From NCBI GenBank assembly GCA_039105265.1, contig JAPFFF010000012.1, forward strand, positions 1,054,001 to 1,118,000: a DNA stretch of 64,000 nucleotides. The letters are read 5' to 3'. How positions within the stretch are numbered: the first letter of the stretch is position 1; every line of letters begins with the position of its first letter. Shown here piece after piece: positions 1 to 12,028 of the stretch. The translations under genes were made by a program, and so were the position numbers. The notes beneath the pieces were generated by a model that saw nothing but the letters and a program-made list of their open reading frames with translations, was not told where the DNA came from and searched no databases. Origin of the DNA: Tritrichomonas musculus (taxonomy: Eukaryota > Parabasalia > Tritrichomonadida > Tritrichomonadidae).

Positions 1-85
1 CATGCAAAAAAGGTGAATCATCTTGGACATCAGCATCACGAAATTGCATTTCATCCTAGTCTGAAGCAGTGATAGACCTCAGAAT

Positions 86-124
86 TGGGGAAAAAATCCT
101 CCCCAGGGGAAAAAATTTTGGGGA
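86..124. repeat. GGGGAAA/TCCCC motif cluster, also at 2005-2125 and 2470-2515
   Basis: A short pattern of TTGGGGAAAA and CTCCCCAG blocks at 86-124 recurs in similar order at about 2085-2122. Looser versions lie at 2005-2055 and 2470-2515. It stands out against the AT-rich background and may be the edge of a dispersed repeat. No terminal repeats or target duplication could be assigned. Confidence 0.35.
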
Positions 125-125
125 A

Positions 126-175
126 ATGTAACCACATTTTATGTAGCGAAAAAAAAAAAAAAAATGTGGTTACAT
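126..175. repeat. Inverted repeat with A-run loop
   Basis: ATGTAACCACATTTT (126-140) is followed by its exact reverse complement at 161-175, with an A-rich loop. It is a 15-bp perfect stem, either a small MITE remnant or a fold in flanking DNA. No function is visible. Confidence 0.6.
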
Positions 176-1044
176 AAAAGTTAATCTTGAAAATTTTAAT
201 TCAATGAGTTTCATTAAAAAGTTCAAATATGAAAATTTTTATAAATGCTTTACTAGACGTCGAATCAAAATACGTCACAAAACGCCTTTCAAAACAGTAC
301 AATCAAATTTCTTCTCAAGAAACATCGCAACAAACATATTTTTACAACAAATACAACTTTTCAACATAATCATATTATCAATTATCAAATAACTTTTTCA
401 AAGTAGCTCCTTTTTCTTCATATTGCTGATATATAAATAAACATTACATATAAATAGTATTTAACTTACTAATCACTATTTTTACGAATAAGGTTTCATT
501 ATATAATTGATTATCTTCCATACATAAAATGAGCAAGCATAAGCAGAATAAATCAAATGTATAAGTCTATTATAATATAATAAATGTGTTTTGAAATCGT
601 ATAACTCAAATTCGAATAATTAATAATTGCATAATCGAATAATTGTATAAGAGATCATATTTCAATAGCATAACACAAATGTATACCTCAAAACAAATAG
701 AATAAACTTATTAAATCAAAGATATAACTTATAATCATGCATTATGACATAATCTAACAAAACTCAAAAATAAAAAAATATAAAATAATACAAAATGTTC
801 CGCATCAATAGTACAAGTCAAATACATCGCTCAAACATACATCTCAAACAAATAAGTGAATAATCTAATAATATATTACTATAACGAAGAAAACTTTAAT
901 AAGAAACATAACTCAGTATTAAAATATAAACATCTTTTCTTAATAAACTTATATCAAAAAACTCATTTTCATAATTGAAGCATTATTGCGAATGACATAA
1001 AATTAAGATGTATACATATTTTAATGATTTATTATAACATTTAT

Positions 1045-1545
1045 AGCCAGTTTGTTGATTGTAATTCCACTGATCTTGATTTTGAGTGAATCGATTGTTG
1101 ATATAAATTTCACTGATCTTGCTGTTGAGAACTTCAATTTCTCTTTCTTTAGCTTCAACAGTGTATTGAAGTTCAGCAGTCTTGCCATTGAGTAATTCAT
1201 TTCATTGATCTTGCAATTGAGTTCTTCGATCTCTCTATCCTTGGCTTCAATTGTTGATTATAACTAACTGATCTTTCCGTTGAGTGCTTCGATTTCTCTG
1301 TTCTTGGTTTCAATTTGATTGAAGTTTAACAATCTTACCTATGAGTGATTCAATTTTAGCTGTCATCTCTCAAGATCTTGCCATTGAGTGCTTCAATTTC
1401 TCTGTTCTTGGCTTCAACTGTTGATTGTAATTCAGCGATTTGTCCATTGAGGACTTCGATCGTTGAATTCAATTCATTGATCTTGCTGTTGAGTGTTTCA
1501 ATCTCTCTGTTCTTGTCTTCAATAGCGGACTGTATCTCCGCATTT
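1045..1545 (-). pseudogene. Decayed coiled-coil gene fragment
   Basis: Read on the minus strand, short stretches give a heptad-like repeat of the form AELQSTVEAKNREIEALNGKI, repeated about five times with drifting spacing and frame. No single frame stays open across the block, and neither a start nor an end can be assigned. It resembles the long coiled-coil proteins common in trichomonads and is read here as the remains of one. A different coiled-coil repeat family lies at 44564-45930. Confidence 0.55.
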
Positions 1546-2412
1546 ATTTAATAAAAAATGATGTGGAAAAACATATCACATCAAAAGATATTGAAAATTT
1601 TCTACGTTAAGTTTACACTCGGCGGGCTTTTTAACGTCAAATTATGATTAATCTTAAAGTTTTTTTACTCTTTACTATATTTTTGGCTTTAAATATCATA
1701 TTCACAAAAATATCAACTATTTATAAAATTTGGTTTTAAATATCTTATTAAAAATAATAATAAAAAATAATTTAAATTTATTCAAATATATTTAAATTAT
1801 AAAGTTCTACATTTGTTCTATCATGGTTGGCATGCATGTTTTTTTAAATAAAAAAAAATTTTATATAATATTCTTCTTTATAAAACAAGGAACTACTTCG
1901 CGTGTATAAAGCAATACATAAATATAAGCAATACAGTATTTTAATTAGTGGTAGTTAAAATGAATGAATTAGACAGTTAATAAAAGAGAAAAAATATTCC
2001 TATTTCCCCATTTGGGGAAATGGGGAGAATTTCCCCAAAGTAAATTTGGGGAGAAATTTGAATAGAATTTGAATGGTTTATTTTTGGGGAAAATCTCCCC
2101 AGAGATTTTTTGGGGAAAACGGTCGCTTTATAAATTTTTTTTATTTGATTTATTATCTGATCAAATAGTAAAAATAATAAATAGTAAATAATAAATAAAA
2201 GAATTTTTTTTTAAGTAGAAATGTATGACTTATATAAAAATTAAAAGATTGTTTTTCAAAGTTGAATTATTATCTTAACATTTCCTTTCAATTTTATTTT
2301 TTTTTTTTTTTTTTTTTTTTTTCAGAAAAAAAAATTGATTTTTTGATTTAATTCTTAAAAACAAACAAATCGAAATAATTTGATATAAATATATATAGAG
2401 TATTTGGCCCTA
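1546..2412. other. AT-rich spacer with poly-T tract
   Basis: No gene is supported. The stretch is AT-rich, carries the GGGGAAA/TCCCC motifs at 2005-2125 and a T run of about 30 bases near 2292-2321. The 3' end of retrotransposon E1 should lie near here, but neither its 3' hairpin region nor the tRNA-derived junction CCACACGGGAGGAGA can be found. Confidence 0.5.
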
Positions 2413-5400
2413 TTATGTAAAGTTTCTCGATATATCAAAAGATTTTTCATTTTTTAATAATTTGAATGCATTCCCCATGCTCCCCAAGCTGGGGAACAAA
2501 AATTGGGTTATTTGGGGAATATTCAGAGGTGTAGCAGTGATGAAGTGCTTGACGTTTTTGTCCTTAGATTCGTGCATTCCCATATATAAGCGAATTGTAA
2601 GTGCTTTATGTCGTTCAGACAAGCATTGTAAGTTTAAACCACCATCATGTTTGGAAGAATAAAACCAATCCGTTGGAACACCAGCTATGCCGATTTTTTT
2701 TGAGATGCGTCCTCGTATGAATTCATCTAATTCATTGAGTTTGGTCGTAGAAACTGCGTTGATCATCAATTCATAATCCAATTGAGGGAGTATGAACTTT
2801 TTGATAGCATCTACAGATTGCATCGTCCTCAGGGCACTAGATGTGATTTTGCTCACATCTCTTTTGAGGTCAAGGATTTTTTGAAAGATGTGATGTTTTC
2901 TTCGAGAGAGTTTAGCCGCTAGAGGTAAACCAAAGTAGTGTAAAGAACATTGAATGCTGATATTTTTAACAGATTCCCCGTTAATTGAAAAGTGATTCTG
3001 CATTGAAGCTCGAGTTCTGTTGTCCATTGTGAATGCAAATGAAGCACACTTGTTCACATTAATTTTCATGTTGCCTGCATATTTACAAAACGATTGAACG
3101 ACATCGATGAGATTATTCATGCCCATTTCTGAATCAGAAAAGAGAACAATGTCGTCAGCATATGCCTGGACAGAAGTAGATCTGTCATACCAGTGATAAC
3201 CCTCATCTTGTGCAAGGTCATTTAATTTGGCCAATAACGGTTCTATTCCAACATTGAACAATGTAGGGCTAAGTGGGCAACCCTGTTTGACCCCTTTGGC
3301 AAATTCAATTTCATCACTAATGCGTCCATTAGAGACGATTCTGGTGGAAGCGTTTTTATAAGATGCAAGAATGCTCTTGACAAAAAGTTTGTCAAAACCG
3401 AGGTCCAGAAGGTTCTTCTTAAAGAGTTCATGTGGGATTGACCAAAAGGCATCCTTGAAATCTATCGTCAAAATGTAAAGATTCTTCTGATGTCGAGCTG
3501 CATGATGAATCATCTCATCAGCGGTAACGATATGCTCTGCGGCACCAGAAGGAATTTTCATAAAACCTTTCTGTTGGCAATTAATGAATCTCCTGCATTC
3601 ATTTAAAGTTTGGAGAGTGCGTGAGATATGGCACATTATAATTCTGTATAGAGTGGATGTTATGGTGATCGGTCTCCAAGATCTAGTGTTGTTGACTTCA
3701 CCTTTCTTGTATAGCATTATCGTTTTACAGGATTTAAGAATGGACGGGAAACTACCAGTTGATAACATTACATTCAGAGTCGTTTTGACAATGCGCGTTG
3801 AAACATCATTGCCTAGCTTCCAGATGGAATTACAAATACCATCACAGCCAACCGCAGAAAGGTTAGATCTACTTTTGATCGCATCTTTAATGGATTTATC
3901 CGACATGAGAAGCTCAGTGAAATACGAGTTGTCTTCATCTGAAAGAATATGATCAAGTGTGAATTTTTGGCGAGGTTCGAAGTCCGCGACCTCACTCCAA
4001 GCCTTGCCATAGTCTTCCACAAAACTTTCGACTGGAACGGTGCATTCAGGGGTATCACTGTTAAGAATGAACCAATCGAGAGTTTTTTTGGAGTCTTCTT
4101 GATAAGCTTTCTGGATGAATTTCTTGTAACCATCGGATGAGTTCTCTTTGTATTTCGACTCAAGGTCAAATAATTTCGCTTTGAGGAATGATAGTTTATC
4201 TTCGAAATTACCTGCGTTGAGAATTGCATCCACTGTATCAATGTCACGACCTCCCACGAGTACCACAAAATCGTCAGGAGCGCGTGAAAGGAAGTCAATT
4301 AATTTATCTTTCAGGTCGGCAATCAGATTTAAAGTTGGCTGATCATTAATGTCGCCTTCTGTCAAGGTGTGCAGCAACTCAATGCCGGCAGTGAATTTGC
4401 TGGCGGCTTTGAGTTGAATAGGAACTTCAAAAGACCGAGGCTTTTTCTTTTTCTTCTTTTTAGAGTTGAATGCTGGAATGTGCAGAGCACCACGGATTTC
4501 TTTCCTGAGAATGAGAAAGATTTTGGCCAGTACACCATTCCAAAGCAAGAGACGATCGTCGTCAGACAAAACAAGAGACTTATTAGAAGTGAGATAAGTG
4601 AACTTGTCAATGAGGATTGAAATTTTACCTTCAAAGACATTAGATATCTTTTTTCTAATCTTTTGAATCCGTTCGCCCCAAATCTTAGGGAGATATGCAA
4701 TGCCGTCATTTTCTTCTTTGCATTTATTGATCCAGGAAATGGTTTTATCAAGGAAGGAAGACAGATCTTCCTGAATCTCAGAAGTAGGAGGCGAAATAGA
4801 CTGAATATCATCATCATTGGATTGAGCAGTCGTGTCAGCAACGGAATTACCATTAAGCGCATGAAGACGTTCTTCAGGCATTCCCTCATTGACAATAAGA
4901 ATGCCGTTTCTACGTCGAGCACGCAGTCTTTGTTCACGAGATCTCCTATTCACCATCGCAGCAGCATGATCAGGGTTGTCACCTTCAGGTTCAATAGGAA
5001 GATCTCGTTCAATTTCAACATTGTGAGAATAAGTGGAGAGATCACGAACTGCATCGGCAATGTCTTTGTTAGACTGAGAGATGACATCATCATCTAAGTC
5101 AACATCTAGCCATCTAGCATTAAGGGAAATATTCATGAAGTATCTCCTACTGCCTTCGACATTGGCAGCGGGATGAGAAGATTTAGTGTGTTGCTGAACT
5201 TTCTTTTTATCTTGACCGATAAAATGTTTGCAACGCATACATAAACAACCCGAGACATTATGAAATAGATCATTACCAGTGAGCAATTTGTTTTTGCGTT
5301 TAGCATGACAGCAGATCGCTGCCCAAAGCAATCCGATTTCGCGGCGAAGAACATCAAGATCTTGATGATTATGTTTAATGTGGCAAGCTAAAGCACTGGC

Positions 5401-7793
5401 GTTGTTGACGATATAATTGCAATCAGCGACAGGACATTTATGTATAATCCTGAATTTTGGTAAGTCAGATGGGAAGTCATCATCGATAATTTCCCATCTC
5501 AGCTTACAATTGTATACAAATTCAACTGCAGCATGCTCATTGGGTAAGAACCTGTCTCCATGCTTGAATTTCCAATGAGCATGCAGAGCTGCGCATGATT
5601 GAAAGACGTCCTCACATAGCGGGCAATAAAATTGTCCTACTCCAAGCCATCTGAGCGTTTTTTTCATGTACAGAATGATAGGAATATTAAAGAACTCAAC
5701 ATCAGAAAATTGATAAAAGTTGATGTGTGCATCTTTAACTTTCTTAAGAAAGTCAACTAGCTGGACTTTCGTTTCAATGGATTTAAGACCGTCAATAATC
5801 CATTGTAATGAAAGATCGACATCATGATCACTATAAGAATTAGAATCATTATGATCACCATCATCAGAGTTTCTAGAAGTTAACGGTGAGTTAGAAGAAG
5901 TAAGATCCGTGTCAGAGTTATTCTGACTTTGTGCTGGAAAGTCGGATGAGTGAAAATCTGAGCCGGAGATCGTCGAGTCAGATTCAGAGGTCAAATCGGA
6001 ATGAGTGCCACAAGAAGTGTGTGAACAAGAACGTGAGCTAGCCAATAAATAAATAGCATTTGCAAGCTTCTCGATCTTGTCAGTGAGTGGGCGGTCCTCT
6101 GGAAGAGTATGCAGAGGAATCTCTTTATCCTTCCACTCAACAGTGAACTTCGGGACATGAACAACTGTTTTAACAGTGTCATCAACGACTTCGACTATAT
6201 GATTTTGAATGTGCGCTGTTGAAGAAATAAATTGATTTTGAACCTCGACAGCGTGATTTTGTACTGTTGCTTGAGAGATTAACTTACTTTGATTGACATC
6301 AACTTGGTGACTTTGAACGTTAGCTGTTGATGAAATGATATGATTATTAACATCAACAGTATGATTTTGAACGGTAGCTTGAGAGATGAAATTACTTTGA
6401 TTAACGTCCACTTGATGGTTTTGGACAATAGCTGTTGATGAAATAATTTGATTTTCTATATCAACAGCATGGTTCTGAACAGTAGCATTAGATAATAAAT
6501 TGATAGAGTTTACATCAATGTGGTGGTTTTGAACGTTAGCTGTTGATGAGATCAGCTGGTTACTGACATCAACAGCGTGACTTTGGACTGTAGCTTGGGT
6601 AGTCAAACAGTTTTGAGTTACATCGACATGGTGGTTTTGAACGTTAGCTGTTGACGAGATCAGCTGGTTACTGACATCAACAGCGTGACTTTGGACTGTA
6701 GCTTGGGTAGTCAAACAGTTTTGAGTTACATCGACATGGTGGTTTTGAACGTTAGCTGTTGACGAGATCAGCTGGTTACTGACATCAATAGCGTGACTTT
6801 GAACTGTAGCCTGGGTGCATAAGTTATTATTAATAACGTCAACTAGGTGGTTTTGGACTAGTGCTGTTGATGAAATAACTTGATTATTAACATCAACAGT
6901 GTGATTTTGAACTGCAGCTTTAGTAATTAAGTTGCTATGATCAACTTCAACTTGATGATTCTGAACCTTTGCTTTCGAAGATAACCATTGAAAGTCGACA
7001 TCAACGGAGTGATTATCGATAGTCGCAGTGGATGGGGAAGGCTCGTTCTTCAAAGCGACTAGAGGAGCGGGAACAGAAGCAGGCAGAGAAGGAGGGATTT
7101 CACCGGGAATGGTAGGCAAACACTGCAATTGAGGATTGCTAGTAGGCGAGATGAAGTTGTAAAAGACATTGGTAGGATTAAAGGACCAACTGGAACGGAT
7201 GTTTTGCAAGACTGAGTTGAAAAAGGTTCGGTTGCACAAATAATTGCCATTAAAAAGGTTATTGAAATTAACATTTTGTGTAGAATTATTCACAAAGGTA
7301 AGTTGGAAAATATGAGCAACATTTTGGACTAACTGAGAGTTATTTTGATCGAATGTATATGGAGGAACAGGAATACAGTCAGGAGGGAGAAATGAGGAAG
7401 GAACAACAGTCTTAGAAGCGGATTCTTCCTCCGAAGGAGGGATAAAGGGAGCAAGACTGTTAATAAGAGGTTGACCATTTGTGATCAAAAATTGACCTCT
7501 CCCAACAAGAACACCTTCCGCTGAAATATTGTTTTGTTTATAGAATAAAGGCAAGTGTGGCGCTAAAGAGGGGTCACAGGTGACAATAATCCACAAAGGA
7601 TTGGGATGATGATTATCAATCATCGGATTGTAATGAATGCCCGCCTGTAAAATAATTTCAGAGCCATGTAACCGGGTAGAATTTGTAGGTGAAATCTCGG
7701 AAGGTTCCTCTACTGAAGTTGCTGAATTAACATTTGCATTAGGTGAATCAGCGAAGTCGTTAGGTGGTGGAGAGGGAATGTCGGGTGGAGGTT
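2413..7793 (-). CDS. E1 retrotransposon polyprotein, main part (C2H2 fingers + reverse transcriptase)
   Basis: The first Met of the uninterrupted stretch is at 7623 (1736 codons), but the frame is open up to the insertion edge at 7793, so this Met is probably not the start. In order it has a conserved region (HPNPLWIIVTCDPS), about 18 copies of an 18-residue HxVDVxNQ-type repeat at roughly 6190-7020, an acidic Ser-rich stretch, three C2H2-type zinc fingers (near 5130-5640), and a reverse transcriptase with the QKGFMKIP, LTIDFKDAFWS, KQGCPLSPTLFN and YADDIVLFSD motifs (YADD near 3155). It ends shortly after the thumb region without the CCHC and endonuclease domains of E2-E4. It could still encode an active polymerase domain but not a complete mobile protein. 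Confidence 0.85.
7788..7793. repeat. 6-bp target site duplication, left (GAGGTT)
   Basis: GAGGTT directly precedes the inverted terminus AGTAGTGATGG and recurs at 11617-11622 directly after the mirrored terminus. A 6-bp duplication is characteristic of Polinton/Maverick integrases. Confidence 0.8.
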
Positions 7794-9403
7794 AGTAGTG
7801 ATGGGGTATCAATAATCGGGACCAGATAAATCCCACTTAAAACGCCCAAAATGACCCCTTTTTGGCCCCCTTCTAAATATCAAAAATAGCATACACCCAC
7901 AGCACCATATTTTGAACCCGCATTTGACCCCAACATTCGGACCCATATTCGGGGGCCACATAGAGTTCCCCATTTTGTGCCCATAGTGAATCCACCCCAA
8001 AACGCCCATAAAACGCCCATATTCGGGCCCATACAAATTCCAAAAATAACCCACTTATGGCCCACCTATGGAACAGACCGATGGGAATACTTATGGGACC
8101 ACTTATGGGACCACCTATGGCCCACATATGGGACCACTTATAGCCAACATATGGAGCAGACCGATGGGACAGACCATAACAGACAAAAATATTCCATATT
8201 TGGGGACTCATAAGCGGGTATATACCCCACAAATCTACACGCAAGGAATCTACCAAATATAAATTTATCCATTAAATTATTTGGATAAGCCATATATGGA
8301 GCTACTTGGAAAGCCACATGGAAAGCCACATGGAAAGCCATTTTGGGAGACTGCATATGGAGCCACTTGGGAATCCGCATATGGAGCCACTTGGAAAGCT
8401 ATTATGGGAGACTATTATGGGAGACTATTATGGGAGACTATTATGGGAGACTATTATGGGAGACTATTATGGGAACAGCAAAATTGCTGTCCCGAGGATT
8501 TACATAAACTGTACACTAAATATTGGGTGTACGGGAAAAACCGCAGACCACTTGGAAAGCCATATATGGAGCCACATGGAAAGCCACTTGGAAAGCTACT
8601 TGGAAAGCCACATGGAAAGCCACATGGAAAGCCACTTGGAAAGCTATTTTGGGAACAACCATCTAGTATCCCGAGGATTTACATAAACTGTCCACTAAAT
8701 ATTGGGTGTACGGGAAAAACCGTAGACCACTTGGAAAGCCATTTGGAAAGCCGCTTAGGATAGCCATATACGAGTCCACAGGAGAATCCCGGTCTGGTAG
8801 AATTCTACCACACCATATATGGAGCTACTTGGGAAGCTACTTGGAAAGCCATTTGGGAAACTACTTGGAAAGCTATTATGGGAACAACCATCTAGTGTCC
8901 CGAGGATTTACATAAACGGTCCACTAAATATTGGGTGTACGGGAAAAACTGTAGACCACTTGGAAAGATACTTGGAAAGCTACTAAGGAGAGCCATATAT
9001 GGAGCTACTTGGAAAGCCACTTGGGAAAGCCATTTTGGGAGACTGCATATGGAGCTATTTGAGAAGCCATGTATGGAGCTACTTGGGGAAGCCATTTTGG
9101 GAATCTGTTTATGGAGCTACTTGGAAAGCCATTTTGGGAATCCGCATATGGAGTCTTATATGGAGCTACTTGGATAAGCCACTTGGGAAGCCACTTGGGA
9201 AGCCAAAAATAATTGTACTAGGGATCTTATTTTTGCAGCAAATACTTAATATATTTTTGCAATATATTTATGGATTCGACGATATTGTTTTTACTGTAAG
9301 TCGCGCGAATCTTATCTGCCGCATCTCTCGGTAAATGGTCTATATAGATATCCAAAATCGTGCCGTATATATTAATAGTGTCGTATAGTATCTGGATTAC
9401 ATC
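7794..9403 (+). repeat. Left inverted arm of the palindromic element
   Basis: The arm is rich in nested subrepeats: CATATGGAGCCACTTGGAAAGCC-type units, five to six TATTATGGGAGAC units (about 8398-8470), and three copies of a block of about 90 bp beginning CCCGAGGATTTACATAAAC (near 8490, 8675 and 8900). Its open frames come from these repeats and are mirrored in the other arm, so they are not called genes. Confidence 0.8.
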
Positions 9404-9577
9404 GAGAAGAATAAAACCAAAAATTGCGACGAGGATGGAATCGAGCTAGATTCCATAAGAGCAAGACTGTACGAAATCGTAAAAAATATTTGCTCGTTAA
9501 CACACTATATTATTGTCACCGACTAATAAATTTATTTTTATATTAGCATTATATAATATCTTTTTATTACAGAATAA

Positions 9578-10171
9578 ATGGATACCAAATATACAGACTC
9601 GAAGAGGCTGGATAACAAATATACAGACTCGAAGAGGTTGGATACCAAATATACAGACTCGAAGAGGCTGGATAACAAATATACAGACTCGAAGAGGTTG
9701 GATACCAAATATACAGACTCGAAGAGGCTGGATACCGAGCCATCTACGGATAACACAGAGGAGGAAGATATGGATGCACCACAAATGGATGTACGACCAA
9801 GGGAATCCAACAATACTTCCAACAATACTCCCAACAATACTAAAGAATATAAAAACAATTGGAGTGCCAAAAGGAGAGAGCACTGGAATGCATATATGCG
9901 AAACTATAATGCCAAAAAGAAGCAGCAGCATATAGAACAACTAGGCAAGATTACAATCGAATACCACAATTCGATTAAATCTTACGACAAAACCGATGTA
10001 ATCCAGATACTATACGACACTATTAATATATACGGCACGATTTTGGATATCTATATAGACCATTTACCGAGAGATGCGGCAGATAAGATTCGCGCGACTT
10101 ACAGTAAAAACAATATCGTCGAATCCATAAATATATTGCAAAAATATATTAAGTATTTGCTGCAAAAATAA
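9578..10171 (+). CDS. Hypothetical protein in the centre of the palindromic element
   Basis: A 197-codon frame lies mostly in the unique centre and runs into the right arm. Residues 1-51 are five copies of a 10-residue unit (MDTKYTDSKRLD, then DNKYTDSKRL and similar). An acidic stretch (EEEDMD), an Asn/Thr-rich linker, a basic segment (AKRREHWNAYMRNYNAKKKQQ) and a helical C-terminus ending NILQKYIKYLLQK follow. No known domain is recognised. The tail of the frame is shared with the inverted arm, so its end is present twice in the element. It may be a genuine small protein of the element or a chance open frame; the amphipathic C-terminal half favours coding. Confidence 0.45.
   Translation: MDTKYTDSKRLDNKYTDSKRLDTKYTDSKRLDNKYTDSKRLDTKYTDSKRLDTEPSTDNTEEEDMDAPQMDVRPRESNNTSNNTPNNTKEYKNNWSAKRREHWNAYMRNYNAKKKQQHIEQLGKITIEYHNSIKSYDKTDVIQILYDTINIYGTILDIYIDHLPRDAADKIRATYSKNNIVESINILQKYIKYLLQK
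9580..9733 (+). repeat. 30-bp tandem repeat, about five copies
   Basis: Units of GATACCAAATATACAGACTC plus GAAGAGGCTG alternate with a variant reading GATAACAAAT. The 30-bp period keeps the reading frame of the overlying 197-codon frame. Confidence 0.85.
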
Positions 10172-11616
10172 GATCCCTAGTACAATTATTTTTGGCTTCC
10201 CAAGTGGCTTCCCAAGTGGCTTATCCAAGTAGCTCCATATAAGACTCCATATGCGGATTCCCAAAATGGCTTTCCAAGTAGCTCCATAAACAGATTCCCA
10301 AAATGGCTTCCCCAAGTAGCTCCATACATGGCTTCTCAAATAGCTCCATATGCAGTCTCCCAAAATGGCTTTCCCAAGTGGCTTTCCAAGTAGCTCCATA
10401 TATGGCTCTCCTTAGTAGCTTTCCAAGTATCTTTCCAAGTGGTCTACAGTTTTTCCCGTACACCCAATATTTAGTGGACCGTTTATGTAAATCCTCGGGA
10501 CACTAGATGGTTGTTCCCATAATAGCTTTCCAAGTAGTTTCCCAAATGGCTTTCCAAGTAGCTTCCCAAGTAGCTCCATATATGGTGTGGTAGAATTCTA
10601 CCAGACCGGGATTCTCCTGTGGACTCGTATATGGCTATCCTAAGCGGCTTTCCAAATGGCTTTCCAAGTGGTCTACGGTTTTTCCCGTACACCCAATATT
10701 TAGTGGACAGTTTATGTAAATCCTCGGGATACTAGATGGTTGTTCCCAAAATAGCTTTCCAAGTGGCTTTCCATGTGGCTTTCCATGTGGCTTTCCAAGT
10801 AGCTTTCCAAGTGGCTTTCCATGTGGCTCCATATATGGCTTTCCAAGTGGTCTGCGGTTTTTCCCGTACACCCAATATTTAGTGTACAGTTTATGTAAAT
10901 CCTCGGGACAGCAATTTTGCTGTTCCCATAATAGTCTCCCATAATAGTCTCCCATAATAGTCTCCCATAATAGTCTCCCATAATAGTCTCCCATAATAGC
11001 TTTCCAAGTGGCTCCATATGCGGATTCCCAAGTGGCTCCATATGCAGTCTCCCAAAATGGCTTTCCATGTGGCTTTCCATGTGGCTTTCCATGTGGCTTT
11101 CCAAGTAGCTCCATATATGGCTTATCCAAATAATTTAATGGATAAATTTATATTTGGTAGATTCCTTGCGTGTAGATTTGTGGGGTATATACCCGCTTAT
11201 GAGTCCCCAAATATGGAATATTTTTGTCTGTTATGGTCTGTCCCATCGGTCTGCTCCATATGTTGGCTATAAGTGGTCCCATATGTGGGCCATAGGTGGT
11301 CCCATAAGTGGTCCCATAAGTATTCCCATCGGTCTGTTCCATAGGTGGGCCATAAGTGGGTTATTTTTGGAATTTGTATGGGCCCGAATATGGGCGTTTT
11401 ATGGGCGTTTTGGGGTGGATTCACTATGGGCACAAAATGGGGAACTCTATGTGGCCCCCGAATATGGGTCCGAATGTTGGGGTCAAATGCGGGTTCAAAA
11501 TATGGTGCTGTGGGTGTATGCTATTTTTGATATTTAGAAGGGGGCCAAAAAGGGGTCATTTTGGGCGTTTTAAGTGGGATTTATCTGGTCCCGATTATTG
11601 ATACCCCATCACTACT
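9995..11616 (-). repeat. Right inverted arm of the palindromic element
   Basis: Near-perfect reverse complement of 7794-9403, with one extra 12-bp GGAAAGCCACAT-type unit near 11080. Long arms of such high identity should extrude or be unstable in cloning, so the assembly here deserves care. Confidence 0.8.
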
Positions 11617-11622
11617 GAGGTT
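11617..11622. repeat. 6-bp target site duplication, right (GAGGTT)
   Basis: Second copy of GAGGTT, immediately after the terminus CCATCACTACT. Confidence 0.8.
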
Positions 11623-12028
11623 GCGAACGATTGGGTGAGGTGAAAGAATCGATAGGTTGGGTTCTCCTACCCAAATTTAACATTGAGCATTTACAAGGGC
11701 GATTCCGATGAGAGAGGTCGTAGCGATCATATTCTACACCTATAGTAGGGTCGAAGTTGGTAGTAGAATTGACGAAATCGAACCCCCTCTGATTAAGATA
11801 TTTTTGAATGTCATGCCGCGGAGCATGGTTAAGCTTTGAGAATTGGCAAGATGAATTGTAATCGTTAGCAAATGAGGTTCCATTTGTTGGAATTTGAGGT
11901 GAATTGATATTCGAGATATTATTTCGATTATTGTAGAAATTGTCAATAAAATCGTCGTGAGTGGTATCAATCGAATCAGCTCTTTGCGCTGATTCGGAAA
12001 ATATACAATTTGTCTGGTAAAACATCAA
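11617..12028 (-). CDS. E1 retrotransposon polyprotein, N-terminal part
   Basis: It starts at the ATG 22 bases from the element's 5' end (MMFYQTNCIFSES...ADSID) and matches the starts of E2, E3 and E4 (MLFCTTKPRFSEL..., MLIYPTKSRFLES...). It is cut by the Polinton-like insertion at the target duplication GAGGTT. The reading register on the far side of the insertion fits one original frame, so the insertion went into an open coding region. The sequence is low-complexity, rich in Asn/Ser/Asp, with no recognised domain. The segment coding for ES...ADSID also forms the conserved 5' hairpin. Confidence 0.75.
11972..11996 (-). promoter_or_regulatory. Conserved 5' hairpin of E1
   Basis: The minus strand reads CGAATCAGC, a 7-base loop GCAAAGA, then GCTGATTCG: a perfect 9-bp stem ending 53 bases from the element's 5' edge. 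The same fold at 50-53 bases occurs in the five other units: 13048-13073, 20335-20359, 27300-27324, 34654-34678 and 35739-35764. Loops differ while stems are kept, which suggests an RNA structure rather than only a protein constraint. Confidence 0.7.

Larger units (their letters stand above)
1..1044. other. AT-rich gene-free stretch
   Basis: No convincing gene is seen. The only open frame of note (62 codons, 204-392 +) has an unremarkable AT-driven composition and no recognisable domain. The stretch holds a hairpin at 126-175 and a cluster of GGGGAAA/TCCCC motifs at 86-124, listed separately. Confidence 0.6.
7794..11616. mobile_element. Polinton/Maverick-like palindromic element, probably non-autonomous
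   Basis: This 3.8-kb insertion consists of two inverted arms of about 1.6 kb around a unique centre of about 0.6 kb. The termini read AGTAGTGATGGGGTATC and its mirror, and the flanking duplication is 6 bp (GAGGTT). AG...CT ends with a 6-bp duplication are known for Polintons/Mavericks, which are abundant in trichomonads. No integrase, polymerase B or capsid gene is present, so it looks like a shortened derivative. The arms are almost identical, differing mainly by one 12-bp subrepeat unit, which points to a young insertion or to arm conversion. It sits inside the older LINE copy E1. A foldback element of another family is the alternative. Confidence 0.65.

Noticed and set aside
204-392. 62-codon frame near the window start
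   Set aside because: Short, AT-driven composition, no initiator or domain.
3813-4298. Other-strand and other-frame open stretches inside the LINE copies (for example 13632-14168 +, 4362-4937 -)
   Set aside because: They overlap conserved RT coding sequence and repeat in every copy as shadows.
7809-9334. Several open frames with GKPHGKPHGK or METIMGDYY-type repeats in both arms of the palindrome
   Set aside because: They arise from short DNA subrepeats, occur on both strands and mirror in the other arm; no protein signature.
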